Shown: piece by piece, positions 35,166-42,715 of the stretch
Position numbering within the stretch: position 1 is the stretch's first letter
Layout of the letters: each line of letters begins with the position of its first letter
NCBI RefSeq assembly: GCF_008710145.1
Contig: NZ_VYKL01000013.1
Location: 62,001-126,000 of the forward strand
Length of the DNA stretch: 64,000 nt
Direction of reading: 5' to 3'
Source: Niallia endozanthoxylica
GTDB taxonomy: Bacteria; Bacillota; Bacilli; Bacillales; Cytobacillaceae
Program-made: the position numbers and the translations under genes
The notes under the pieces: generated by a model
Told to the model about the DNA's origin: nothing
What the model saw: the letters and a program-made list of their open reading frames with translations, nothing else
The model's database searches: none

Positions 35166-35861
35166 TTAAATATAACGAGGGAATAAAATGTTATTTTCTA
35201 AATGAACATGCATGAATGTGTGACTCTCTAGCATTTCTAGACGATTGTATACTAAGCGGTATGTTCCGCAGGCATCCAAAGGCAGTGTAAAATCATTTGT
35301 CACTTCGCGAATCTCTCTTAAAAGATTACCCGCATGATCATGCTCGCTTTCAAGTTTGCGGATTACTTCAATGGCTTCTTCTCTGTTTTCAACTTCATTC
35401 TTTTCTAATGATAACAGAAGCGGGAAGCTTGTCGCTTCTTCCTCAAGAGTATGTTCAATTAGTTCCTTTTTTAATTCATAAAATAGTTCGTACACTTTCA
35501 ATAGCTCTGGATGGCTGTCGCCGTGAACTTTTGCTACCTTTGTCACATAAGGGCTAAGAGCTGCAAGTTCTTCGCGAAGAGGATTGTGATAGTAATCAAT
35601 GATATGTTGAATGATTTCTTCAGAAGAGCTGTTAGTCCAGACCTCCATGTTGTCACTTTGATCTGACTTAGCATAAACATTCGCAAGTTCTTCCATTAAT
35701 TCATCAAGATTAACATTTAGTTCAGCGGCTGCTGTGCTGATGGGTGTATTACCTCCGCAGCAAAAATCAATTCGATATTTTTTAAAAACATCACTTGTTT
35801 TTGGAACCTCATTTACGATATCTCTTACTAAACTTGTATTTGAAAATGGAATAGTTGTCAT
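35166..35861 (-). CDS. ric: Iron-sulfur cluster repair di-iron protein (ScdA/RIC/YtfE type)
   Basis: Repairs iron-sulfur clusters damaged by nitric oxide or oxidative stress. 231 residues: an N-terminal ScdA_N/DUF542 domain with the FCCGGNTP motif, then a hemerythrin-like domain with iron-ligand histidines (IDYYHNPLREEL, HTLEEEATSFPLL, ESEHDHAGNLL, HTFMHVHLENNILFP). AGGAGGAA precedes the ATG. An Fnr-type box lies upstream, which fits use during nitrate or nitrite respiration. The symbol scdA is also used for this family. Confidence 0.9.
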   Translation of the reverse strand: MTTIPFSNTSLVRDIVNEVPKTSDVFKKYRIDFCCGGNTPISTAAAELNVNLDELMEELANVYAKSDQSDNMEVWTNSSSEEIIQHIIDYYHNPLREELAALSPYVTKVAKVHGDSHPELLKVYELFYELKKELIEHTLEEEATSFPLLLSLEKNEVENREEAIEVIRKLESEHDHAGNLLREIREVTNDFTLPLDACGTYRLVYNRLEMLESHTFMHVHLENNILFPRYI

Positions 35862-35934
35862 TTTGTTATTCCTCCTTGGGTTTCATGTAGATAACTAACT
35901 TAACTTAAGCATATATGAATTTTCCGTGTAATAA

Positions 35935-35950
35935 GGTGACGTGAATCACA
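35935..35950 (-). promoter_or_regulatory. Fnr-type box between ric and moeA
   Basis: Read toward ric, TGTGA-TTCACG-TCACC matches TGTGA-N6-TCACA at 9 of 10. A TATGCT sequence at 35908-35913 is placed for a -10 box if the start is about 35901, giving an operator at -41.5 for ric. In the other direction a weak TATCAG at 35972-35977 is symmetrically placed, so moeA could share it. Confidence 0.65.
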
Positions 35951-36102
35951 ATGGAGAAATTTTTTTATTCTTATCAGCTTTTCACTGAAAAAGTGATGAT
36001 GTTCATGACATAAATGAATGGATTAAGCTATATTGAATAAGATAGAATGACTTAGTGCTCTAATATTTTGGAATACTTGTTAATAAAACAGGAGTTGGTA
36101 AA

Positions 36103-37368
36103 ATGCTGGAAAAAAGAACACCCATTGGGATTGGTGAAGCCGTAAGTAAAGTGATGAAATACAAGCAGACTGGTATTGTTGAACATGTATCTATAAATGA
36201 AAGTTATGGGCGTTATCTCGCTGAGGAACTAGTGGCTACAAATCATGTGCCTCCTTTTGATAAAGCACCGTATGACGGGTTTGCTATTAGATCAATTGAT
36301 ACGAAGGAAGCTTCCTTGTCTAATCCGGTTGAATTTGAAGTCATTGACCATATCGGGGCAGGATTAGTCAGCCTCAAAAAGCTTGGACCGTTTCAGGTGA
36401 TAAGAATTATGACCGGTGCGCAAATGCCTGAGGGCAGTGATGCGGTTGTCATGTTGGAATTAGCGCAAACAAGTGAACGGGACGGAAAACAATATATGTC
36501 CATAAAACGTTCATACAATAGCGGGGATAATGTATCTTTTTGCGGAGAAGATGCGAGGGAAGGGGATGTGCTTGTTCCAAAAGGTACGTTTATTAATCCT
36601 GGCATACAGGCAATGCTAGCAACGTTTGGTTATGCACAGGTACCTGTCGCGAGAAAACCGGTTGTCGGACTTTTCGCGACAGGCACCGAGCTCTTAGAAG
36701 TAGGAGACCCGCTTGAGCCTGGGAAAATCCGTAATAGTAATTCGCATATGATTATGGCACAAATTGAGCGGGCAGGCGCTGAAGTCCAATTTTTGGGTAA
36801 GCTGCCTGATGAATTAGAAACTTGCTATGAAGCCATATCGAAATGTATTCCTCATGTCGATATGCTTCTTACAACGGGCGGTGTATCTGTAGGGGATTTT
36901 GATTTATTGCCGGACATCTACAAAAAATTAGATGCTGAAGTTTTATTTAATAAAGTGGCTATGCGTCCGGGAAGTGTCACAACTGTTGCTCAGGTAAACG
37001 GCAAGCTCTTATTTGGTCTGTCAGGAAATCCATCTGCTTGTTATGTTGGTTTTGAATTATTTACTAGGCCGATTATAAGAACCATGCTTTTTTCAGATAA
37101 ACCTCATCTGCGAAAAGAAAAGGCTATTTTGCAGACGAATTTTCCAAAAGCAAACCCTTTTGCCCGATTTGTCAGAAGTGCTTTGTCTGTTGAGAATGGC
37201 CGTCTTGTTGTGGAACCAAGCGGGATGGATAAATCTAATATTGTCATGAGCTTGGCTGGTGCTAATGCATTTATTATTTTACCCGGTGGAACGAGAGGAT
37301 TTCATTCAGGAGAAGAAGTAGATGTATTGTTGCTAGAAGATACACTCGGGAGCGTGTGGCCTTGGTAA
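36103..37368 (+). CDS. moeA: Molybdopterin molybdenumtransferase MoeA
   Basis: Inserts molybdate into adenylylated molybdopterin, the last step of cofactor synthesis. 421 residues with the MoeA order: VPPFDKAPYDGFAI, IMTGAQMPEGSDAVVMLE, the MogA-like fold with FATGTELLE and TTGGVSVGDFD, AMRPGSVTTVAQ, GLSGNPSACYVGFE and a C-terminal domain IV ending GEEVDVLLLED. ACAGGAG precedes the ATG. It overlaps mobB by 13 bp. Confidence 0.93.
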   Translation: MLEKRTPIGIGEAVSKVMKYKQTGIVEHVSINESYGRYLAEELVATNHVPPFDKAPYDGFAIRSIDTKEASLSNPVEFEVIDHIGAGLVSLKKLGPFQVIRIMTGAQMPEGSDAVVMLELAQTSERDGKQYMSIKRSYNSGDNVSFCGEDAREGDVLVPKGTFINPGIQAMLATFGYAQVPVARKPVVGLFATGTELLEVGDPLEPGKIRNSNSHMIMAQIERAGAEVQFLGKLPDELETCYEAISKCIPHVDMLLTTGGVSVGDFDLLPDIYKKLDAEVLFNKVAMRPGSVTTVAQVNGKLLFGLSGNPSACYVGFELFTRPIIRTMLFSDKPHLRKEKAILQTNFPKANPFARFVRSALSVENGRLVVEPSGMDKSNIVMSLAGANAFIILPGGTRGFHSGEEVDVLLLEDTLGSVWPW

Positions 37369-37874
37369 AACCTTTTGTACTGCAAATAACAGGATTTCAC
37401 AACAGCGGGAAAACAACTTTTTTGCAGAAACTTCTGTTAGAGTTAAAGGAAAAAGGTTTTCATACTGTTACGATTAAACATCACGGGCATGGTGGGAAAC
37501 CAGATATTGTGGAGGATACAGATTCAGCCCGACATGTTTCTTCTGGTGCTAGAGCTTCCCTTGTAGAGGGGGGAGGCAGAATGATTCTGCAGGCAGAACC
37601 TTTTGAATGGTCTTTAAGCGAAAAGCTTGAATTTATGTCATGGTTTCATCCTGATTTTATTATTATTGAAGGGCATAAGCATGAAGATTATCCAAAGGTT
37701 GTATTTATTCGTAATCAGGAGGATGTGCCATTACTTCGACAATTAACGAATATTCAACTAGTACTGTATGAAGATGAACCACTAGAAGACTGTCAGCACC
37801 AGTCATTTCATCGTAATGAATGTAAGGCTATGGAGTGGCTAGTTAAATACTTAACAGCAAAGCAGGATACATAA
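37356..37874 (+). CDS. mobB: Molybdopterin-guanine dinucleotide biosynthesis protein MobB
   Basis: GTP-binding adapter of MGD formation, 172 residues. Walker A ITGFHNSGKTTFLQKL, VTIKHHGHGG, DSARHVSSGARASLV and FIIIEGHKHEDYPKV are typical. Starts at GTG 37356 inside the moeA end (13-bp overlap) or at TTG 37362; both lack a strong Shine-Dalgarno, which points to translational coupling. No mobA is in the window. Confidence 0.88.
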   Translation: MALVKPFVLQITGFHNSGKTTFLQKLLLELKEKGFHTVTIKHHGHGGKPDIVEDTDSARHVSSGARASLVEGGGRMILQAEPFEWSLSEKLEFMSWFHPDFIIIEGHKHEDYPKVVFIRNQEDVPLLRQLTNIQLVLYEDEPLEDCQHQSFHRNECKAMEWLVKYLTAKQDT

Positions 37875-37915
37875 GAATTATTTTCTAAGAAAAATGTGTC
37901 GAAAAAAGTAAAAAT

Positions 37916-37958
37916 AGCGACTTTTATCACAGCACCAGTCATCCGTTTACCTTATCAT
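37916..37958 (+). promoter_or_regulatory. Fnr-type box and promoter of the NarI-like gene
   Basis: AGCGA-CTTTTA-TCACA (37916-37931) matches the consensus at 8 of 10, with a perfect right half. TATCAT at 37953-37958 is a good -10 box (5 of 6). The implied start at about 37965 puts the operator centre at -41.5, the same geometry as at the radical SAM gene. Confidence 0.6.
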
Positions 37959-38005
37959 GATAGTAAGAGGTTGTTTTCGTGACTGAGGGGACAGGGGTGT
38001 TAAAG

Positions 38006-38443
38006 ATGGAAATATTTAATATGATTTTATGGGTTATTTATCCGTATACAGTATTAATTATTGTGATGATGGGGCGTTTGTGGAAATGTGATTTCTCGCA
38101 ACTTTATAAAGGAAACAAGATATTTGAAAGTATCGGCACGGTATTGTTCATAGTTGTTAAAGCGTTATTGTGGTTAAGTTTATTATCCGGCGCTGCTTCT
38201 CTGTTTGTAAGCGGAGTGGGGAATGATTTACTTGATATGCTTTATTGGGGAATCAGTTTTATATCGTTTCGGCCAAATACTGATTTGATTGAGAAGATGT
38301 CATTACTAACACAGCTGCATATGATGGTTTTATTCACTTTCTTTTTAGTACTGTCCTTTACGATGTTTTTTAGTAAATCAGATAAAAATAAAAAGACCTT
38401 GAAAATAGTCTTTAAAGAAAATAAAAGCCAAAAACTGATTTGA
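38006..38443 (+). CDS. Short NarI-like membrane protein without heme ligands
   Basis: A 145-residue protein with three hydrophobic segments. The N-terminus ILWVIYPYTVLIIVMMGRLW aligns with the start of nitrate reductase gamma subunits (ILWGIxPYIVLTIF...GH), and the last helix region FISFRPNTDLIEKMSLLTQLHMM aligns with the NarI C-terminal FRPDxSLME...FKIH segment. The central helices of NarI and most heme-b histidines are absent (only one His, in TQLHMM, remains), so it cannot hold the normal heme pair. ATG 38006 follows AGGGGTG; a GTG at 37997 is also possible. No narGHJI genes are in the window. Function unknown. Confidence 0.6.
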   Translation: MEIFNMILWVIYPYTVLIIVMMGRLWKCDFSQLYKGNKIFESIGTVLFIVVKALLWLSLLSGAASLFVSGVGNDLLDMLYWGISFISFRPNTDLIEKMSLLTQLHMMVLFTFFLVLSFTMFFSKSDKNKKTLKIVFKENKSQKLI

Positions 38444-38472
38444 GTTACTTCAAGCAGTTTTTGGCTTTTTTT
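38424..38472 (+). terminator. Terminator of the NarI-like gene
   Basis: AAAGCCAAAAACTG / CAGTTTTTGGCTTT, a 14-bp stem, with a T-run after it. The first arm lies inside the last codons of the gene. Confidence 0.85.
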
Positions 38473-38479
38473 ATTACTA

Positions 38480-38613
38480 TTGTTGATTTTTGACTCATCT
38501 AAAGCTGTATCGTTAGGAAGCGACCTTTCAGCATAGCTGAAAGGCGTGAGAAATGGACATTTCTCACGGATGAGTCAAAATCTGGCTTGTCAACATTGTT
38601 TGCTAACAAAGCT
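38480..38613. repeat. Dispersed palindromic repeat, copy 2
   Basis: TTTTGACTCATC (38488-38499) and GATGAGTCAAAA are perfect 12-bp inverted arms around a core with CTTTCAGC-ATA-GCTGAAAG and GTGAGAAATG/CATTTCTCAC hairpins. The second half is nearly identical to 18776-18848. It ends in TTGTTTGCTAACAAAGCTTT. It lies between two convergent genes. Confidence 0.65.
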
Positions 38614-38634
38614 TTTTATAAAAGTACATTATTC

Positions 38635-39333
38635 CTAATGAATATTACATATATCGATTGGACAATTTTCGCAATTAATTTCCGTTTTCAAATAATTAAG
38701 ATCATGAATAGTAATGATTCCTTTATCAACGGAAATCACTTGATTTTTTCTTAATTCACTTAACATGCGGTTCACAACCTCGCGGGAAGTACCGCAAAAA
38801 TTAGCAAGCTCTTGATTTGTGATAGATAAATCAATCATAATTCCAGAACTTGTTATTTTTCCATAACTATTAGTTAGTCGTATGAGTGTAGAATACAGGG
38901 CACCTTTCTTTCCATTTAAGATTAAATCACGAAACTTTGTAATCGTTTTTCGATTTTGATGGCTCAGCCATTTCATAAATTCAATGGCCAACCCATTATC
39001 CAGCTCGAGCCGTTTTTCCAGTTCATTTATATAGATAACAGCTACTTCACCGCTTTCAACTACTTTTGCACTGAGCATATATTTCGATGAAGAATAAAAC
39101 ATCGTTAATTCACCAATCATTTCACCGGCAGAACACATGCGTAATGTAAGCTCCTGGCCTTCCGAAGTCATTTTACTTATTTGAACTTTACCGCTTTGGA
39201 TAATGTAAAGCTCCTCTGCATCTTGTCCTTCCTGATATAAAAAGGTCCCCTTGCTGATTTTGCGAATATGATGAACAGATTGTAGTAGTTGTGTAAGTTC
39301 TTCTGATAAATGTAATTGTGCTAATGGCTGCAT
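38635..39333 (-). CDS. fnr: Anaerobic regulator Fnr (Crp/Fnr family)
   Basis: Oxygen-sensing transcription activator. 232 residues: N-terminal cyclic-nucleotide-binding-like beta-roll (GTFLYQEGQDAEELYIIQSG), dimerisation helix, and a C-terminal helix-turn-helix LSITNQELANFCGTSREVVNRML whose recognition helix fits TGTGA sites. The C-terminal end has CX2CX4C (C221, C224, C229), the arrangement that holds the [4Fe-4S] cluster in B. subtilis Fnr, where an Asp is the fourth ligand (candidate: KFRDLIL). ATG 39333 is chosen because AAAGGTGG precedes it. Boxes for this protein occur at three nearby promoters. Confidence 0.88.
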   Translation of the reverse strand: MQPLAQLHLSEELTQLLQSVHHIRKISKGTFLYQEGQDAEELYIIQSGKVQISKMTSEGQELTLRMCSAGEMIGELTMFYSSSKYMLSAKVVESGEVAVIYINELEKRLELDNGLAIEFMKWLSHQNRKTITKFRDLILNGKKGALYSTLIRLTNSYGKITSSGIMIDLSITNQELANFCGTSREVVNRMLSELRKNQVISVDKGIITIHDLNYLKTEINCENCPIDICNIH

Positions 39334-39541
39334 CGTTGTACCACCTTTGTTCGTATAATCAATAGATTGCGTAAAAAAGTCATTCTTTATTAGCACTCCA
39401 TTGAGAACGATTTTCAATAGAAAAAATGAGATAAGAATCTATTCTTTATGCATAGCTTAAATATGAATAAAGAGATTATTAATAAATTATACTATTAACA
39501 TAGTAGAAAGTCATGGGAAATAGTATTTTAGAAAAAAATGT

Positions 39542-39570
39542 TTGCAATTTTTAAAGTATGTTTTTATAAT
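39542..39570 (+). promoter_or_regulatory. Sigma-A promoter of the arginine operon
   Basis: TTGCAA (39542-39547) and TATAAT (39565-39570) with a 17-bp spacer, 76 bp before the argC start codon. Confidence 0.75.
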
Positions 39571-39601
39571 GATAGAAACGTATGTTATAAATATTAAATA
39601 A

Positions 39602-39619
39602 AATGATTAAATATTCATT
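39602..39619 (+). promoter_or_regulatory. Arginine repressor (AhrC/ArgR) box
   Basis: TGATTAAATATTCA (39604-39617) matches the ARG box TGAATWWWWATTCA with one mismatch and is extended symmetrically to AATGA...TCATT. It lies about 25-40 bp after the predicted transcription start, a position suited to repression. A second, weaker site TGAATAAAGAGATT is at 39464-39477. Confidence 0.6.
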
Positions 39620-39645
39620 TTTAATATATCCGGAGGTGGAAGGAA

Positions 39646-40680
39646 ATGAAGGTTGCGGTTATTGGAACAACAGGATATGGAGGCATTGAGCTGTTGCGAA
39701 TTTTGCATTCACATCCAGTTTTTCAGATACAATCCATCCACTCGACAAAAGGCGAAGTACCAATTTGGAAGGAATATCCTCATCTTTTCAACATTAATGA
39801 TCAAGTTCTTGAAGTAATAAATCCGGAAGAAATAGCTGAAAAATCAGATTTAGTTTTTTTAGCTACGCCATCTGGTGTGTCAGGACAGCTCGCCGCTCAA
39901 TTTGCCGAGTTTAACATCAAATTAGTCGATTTATCTGGGGATTTACGATTAAAGAATACGGATGAATATACTCAGTGGTATAAACATGAAGCAGCACCAA
40001 AAGAAATAATCGATAAGGCTGTCTACGGTTTAACAGAATGGAGACGTGAACAGGTAGCAGGAGCTCAATGGATTTCAAACCCTGGCTGTTATTCTACAGC
40101 TTCACTGCTTGGTTTGGGACCAATTGTGAAAGAGAAACTTATTGACCCGTCATCGATTATTATTGATGCTAAATCCGGCACGTCAGGCGCGGGAAGAAAG
40201 CCGACGAGAACCACTATGCATGCTGAGATGAGTGAAAACTTTAAAATCTATAAAGTAAATGAACATCAGCATATTCCAGAAATTGAGCAGCAACTTTTAG
40301 AGTGGAATGAAGAAATAAAACCAATTACTTTTTCAACACATTTACTGCCTATTTCACGTGGAATAATGGCAACTATTTATGTACAGGTACAAAAAGGCGT
40401 AACATTGTCTGAAATATATAAAATTTATGAAGAACATTATCAGAATGATTCTTTTGTTCGTGTTCGACCTGAAGGACATTATCCGGCTGTTAAAGAGGTT
40501 TGCGGCTCTAATTTCTGTGATATTGGCTTGCATCTGGATGAAAGAACAGGCAGATTAACGATTGTATCTGTTATTGATAATTTAATGAAAGGAGCTGCCG
40601 GACAGGCGGTTCAAAATGCAAATATTATGACAGGCCTTGATGAAACAACAGGTCTTACATTTATCCCGATGTATCCATAA
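39646..40680 (+). CDS. argC: N-acetyl-gamma-glutamyl-phosphate reductase ArgC
   Basis: Third step of arginine synthesis: NADPH-dependent reduction of N-acetylglutamyl phosphate. 344 residues; N-terminal nucleotide-binding VAVIGTTGYGGIELLRIL, the catalytic Cys in SNPGCYSTASLL, and GTSGAGRKPTRTTMHAE typical of the family. CGGAGGTGG precedes the ATG. First gene of a seven-gene arginine operon. Confidence 0.95.
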   Translation: MKVAVIGTTGYGGIELLRILHSHPVFQIQSIHSTKGEVPIWKEYPHLFNINDQVLEVINPEEIAEKSDLVFLATPSGVSGQLAAQFAEFNIKLVDLSGDLRLKNTDEYTQWYKHEAAPKEIIDKAVYGLTEWRREQVAGAQWISNPGCYSTASLLGLGPIVKEKLIDPSSIIIDAKSGTSGAGRKPTRTTMHAEMSENFKIYKVNEHQHIPEIEQQLLEWNEEIKPITFSTHLLPISRGIMATIYVQVQKGVTLSEIYKIYEEHYQNDSFVRVRPEGHYPAVKEVCGSNFCDIGLHLDERTGRLTIVSVIDNLMKGAAGQAVQNANIMTGLDETTGLTFIPMYP

Positions 40681-40694
40681 AGGAGGAGTCACTT

Positions 40695-41924
40695 GTGCAG
40701 GCTGTATCAACTATTCATGTTAAGGAAGTTAAAGGCGGCAACTTTTTAACGCCAAAAGGTTTTTTAGCAGCTGGTGTTGAAGCGGGTGTGAAAAATGATA
40801 AAAAAGATGTTGGAATCATCATAAGTGAGGTTCCTGCCAACTGTGCAGCAGTATACACAACAAATCAGTTTCAAGCTGCGCCGATTAAAGTAAGTAAAGA
40901 GAGCATTGCAAAAGAAGGTCTTATTCAAGCGGTCATCGTGAACAGCGGCTGTGCTAATGCATGTACGGGAGAGCAGGGTCTTCAGGATGCATACGAAACG
41001 AGAAGCCTGGTTGCCCAAAAGTTTAATATAAAAGAACATCTCATTGCTGTAGCTTCTACAGGTGTTATTGGTGTGAATCTGCCAATGGAAAAGATTGCAG
41101 ATGGAATTAAGCAATTAAATCCTGGAAACGAGCAGGAAAATGCAGTCGCTTTCCAAACGGCGATTTTAACGACAGATACAATGATGAAAACATCATGTTT
41201 TACTGCAGAAATAAATGGTCACACTGTTACAATGGGCGGAACAGCAAAGGGGTCTGGAATGATTCATCCAAATATGGCAACGATGCTCGCTTTTATTACA
41301 ACAGATGCTAACGTTGATCAATCCGGGCTCCAAGCAGCATTAAGCGAAATCACTGAAACGTCATTCAACCAGATTACAGTTGACGGAGATACTTCAACAA
41401 ATGATACGGTTTTTGTATTAGCAAACGGGAAGGCTGATCATGAATCTTTAACACCTGAGCATGATGATTGGCCTGTGTTCGTAGAGTTGTTAGCGATGAC
41501 ATGTGAAAGTCTTGCCAAACAAATTGCAAGAGATGGAGAAGGCGCGACAAAACTAATTGAAGTGGAAGTAAAAGGGGCTGTAAACGATTTAGATGCGAGA
41601 ATGATTGCCAAGCAAATTGTTGGTTCGAGTCTCGTTAAAACGGCTGTTTACGGTGCCGATGCCAACTGGGGAAGAATTATTAGTGCCCTTGGACAGACTA
41701 AAACTGCGGTGAACACAGAAAATGTTGATATTAGCATTGGGTCAATTGAGATGCTAAAAGGCAGTGTGCCACTGACGTTCTCAGAAGAGGCGGCGTTAGA
41801 ATATTTACAAAAGGATTTTATTCAAATCTTTGTTGATTTGCACAATGGAGATTCAAGCGGAAAAGCATGGGGTTGCGATTTATCCTATGACTATATCAAA
41901 ATTAATGCCAGTTATCGATCATAG
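40695..41924 (+). CDS. argJ: Bifunctional ornithine acetyltransferase/N-acetylglutamate synthase ArgJ
   Basis: Transfers the acetyl group from N-acetylornithine to glutamate, and may also acetylate glutamate from acetyl-CoA. 409 residues. The autocleavage site is KGSGMIHPNMATMLAFI (Thr in MATML is the nucleophile of the beta chain). SGCANACTGEQG and TVDGDTSTNDTV are further family blocks. Begins at GTG 40695 after AAAGGAGGAG. It lies 14 bp after argC. Confidence 0.94.
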   Translation: MQAVSTIHVKEVKGGNFLTPKGFLAAGVEAGVKNDKKDVGIIISEVPANCAAVYTTNQFQAAPIKVSKESIAKEGLIQAVIVNSGCANACTGEQGLQDAYETRSLVAQKFNIKEHLIAVASTGVIGVNLPMEKIADGIKQLNPGNEQENAVAFQTAILTTDTMMKTSCFTAEINGHTVTMGGTAKGSGMIHPNMATMLAFITTDANVDQSGLQAALSEITETSFNQITVDGDTSTNDTVFVLANGKADHESLTPEHDDWPVFVELLAMTCESLAKQIARDGEGATKLIEVEVKGAVNDLDARMIAKQIVGSSLVKTAVYGADANWGRIISALGQTKTAVNTENVDISIGSIEMLKGSVPLTFSEEAALEYLQKDFIQIFVDLHNGDSSGKAWGCDLSYDYIKINASYRS

Positions 41925-41935
41925 GAGAGATGGAA

Positions 41936-42715
41936 ATGAAGAAGATAGTCATAAAATGCGGCGGAAGTATTCTTGATGAATTGACTCCATCGTTTTTTGC
42001 ATCGTTAAAGGAACTCCAAAACGATGGATATCAATTAGTTTTTGTCCATGGCGGAGGACCGGATATTAATAAAATGCTCTCCATGTACCAGGTAGAGCCG
42101 GAGTTTCATAATGGTTTAAGAAAAACTACCGAAGAAACGCTTGAAGTTGTAGAATTAGTCCTTTCAGGTCAAACTAATCGAAAGCTTGTGCAAAAGCTAA
42201 CCGAAAATGGTTTTCAGGCAATAGGGTTAAATGGCAGTGATGGCGGTCTTCTTCAGGCTGATTTTATTGATAAAGACTCTTTAGGATTTGTCGGGGAAAT
42301 TATAAAGGTGAATGATGAGCTGGTTTCCATTTTGATACAAGAGTCAATGATTCCTGTCATTACACCAATCGCTGTTCATAAAGCAACAGGACATAAATTA
42401 AATATTAATGCAGATTATGCAGCGGCTGCAGTTGCAAGTGCTATTGGTGCTGAGCAATGTATTTTTGTTACGGATGTTAAAGGGATCCTGGTAGAAGAGA
42501 AGCTCGTCCATTCTGTAGAAAAAGAACAGGTTGAAAAATATATTGAAGATGGAACCATTTATGGTGGAATGATTCCTAAAGTAACTTCAGCTATGTCTGC
42601 TCTTGATAAAGGACTTTCAAGTGTTATGATTGTGTCAGGAAAAGCAGCCTTTTTTAACGGAAAGGAATGGAAGGGTACAAAAATTATTGGAAAAGAGTGG
42701 AGTTACAATGAGTAG
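41936..42715 (+). CDS. argB: Acetylglutamate kinase ArgB
   Basis: Phosphorylates N-acetylglutamate. 259 residues; amino-acid-kinase motifs IKCGGSIL at the N-terminus, FVHGGGPDINKML, GLNGSDGGLLQA, LNINADYAAAAVA and GGMIPKVTSAM. ATG 41936 is chosen because GGAGAG lies 6 bases ahead; an in-frame ATG at 41930 abuts that site. The stop overlaps the argD start. Confidence 0.94.
   Translation: MKKIVIKCGGSILDELTPSFFASLKELQNDGYQLVFVHGGGPDINKMLSMYQVEPEFHNGLRKTTEETLEVVELVLSGQTNRKLVQKLTENGFQAIGLNGSDGGLLQADFIDKDSLGFVGEIIKVNDELVSILIQESMIPVITPIAVHKATGHKLNINADYAAAAVASAIGAEQCIFVTDVKGILVEEKLVHSVEKEQVEKYIEDGTIYGGMIPKVTSAMSALDKGLSSVMIVSGKAAFFNGKEWKGTKIIGKEWSYNE

Larger units (their letters stand above)
39334..39645. 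other. 312-bp divergent control region between fnr and argC
   Basis: AT-rich DNA with no ORF. It holds a Fur-box-like palindrome (TGAGAACGATTTTCA, 39402-39416) close to the fnr start, a half-site TGAATAAAG at 39464, the argC sigma-A promoter (39542-39570) and the arginine-repressor-like box (39602-39619). Confidence 0.5.

Noticed and set aside
35979..35996. TTTTCACTGAAAAAGTGA as another Fnr site
   Set aside because: The half-sites have the opposite polarity (TCACT...AGTGA) and 5-bp spacing, so they do not fit the Fnr consensus.
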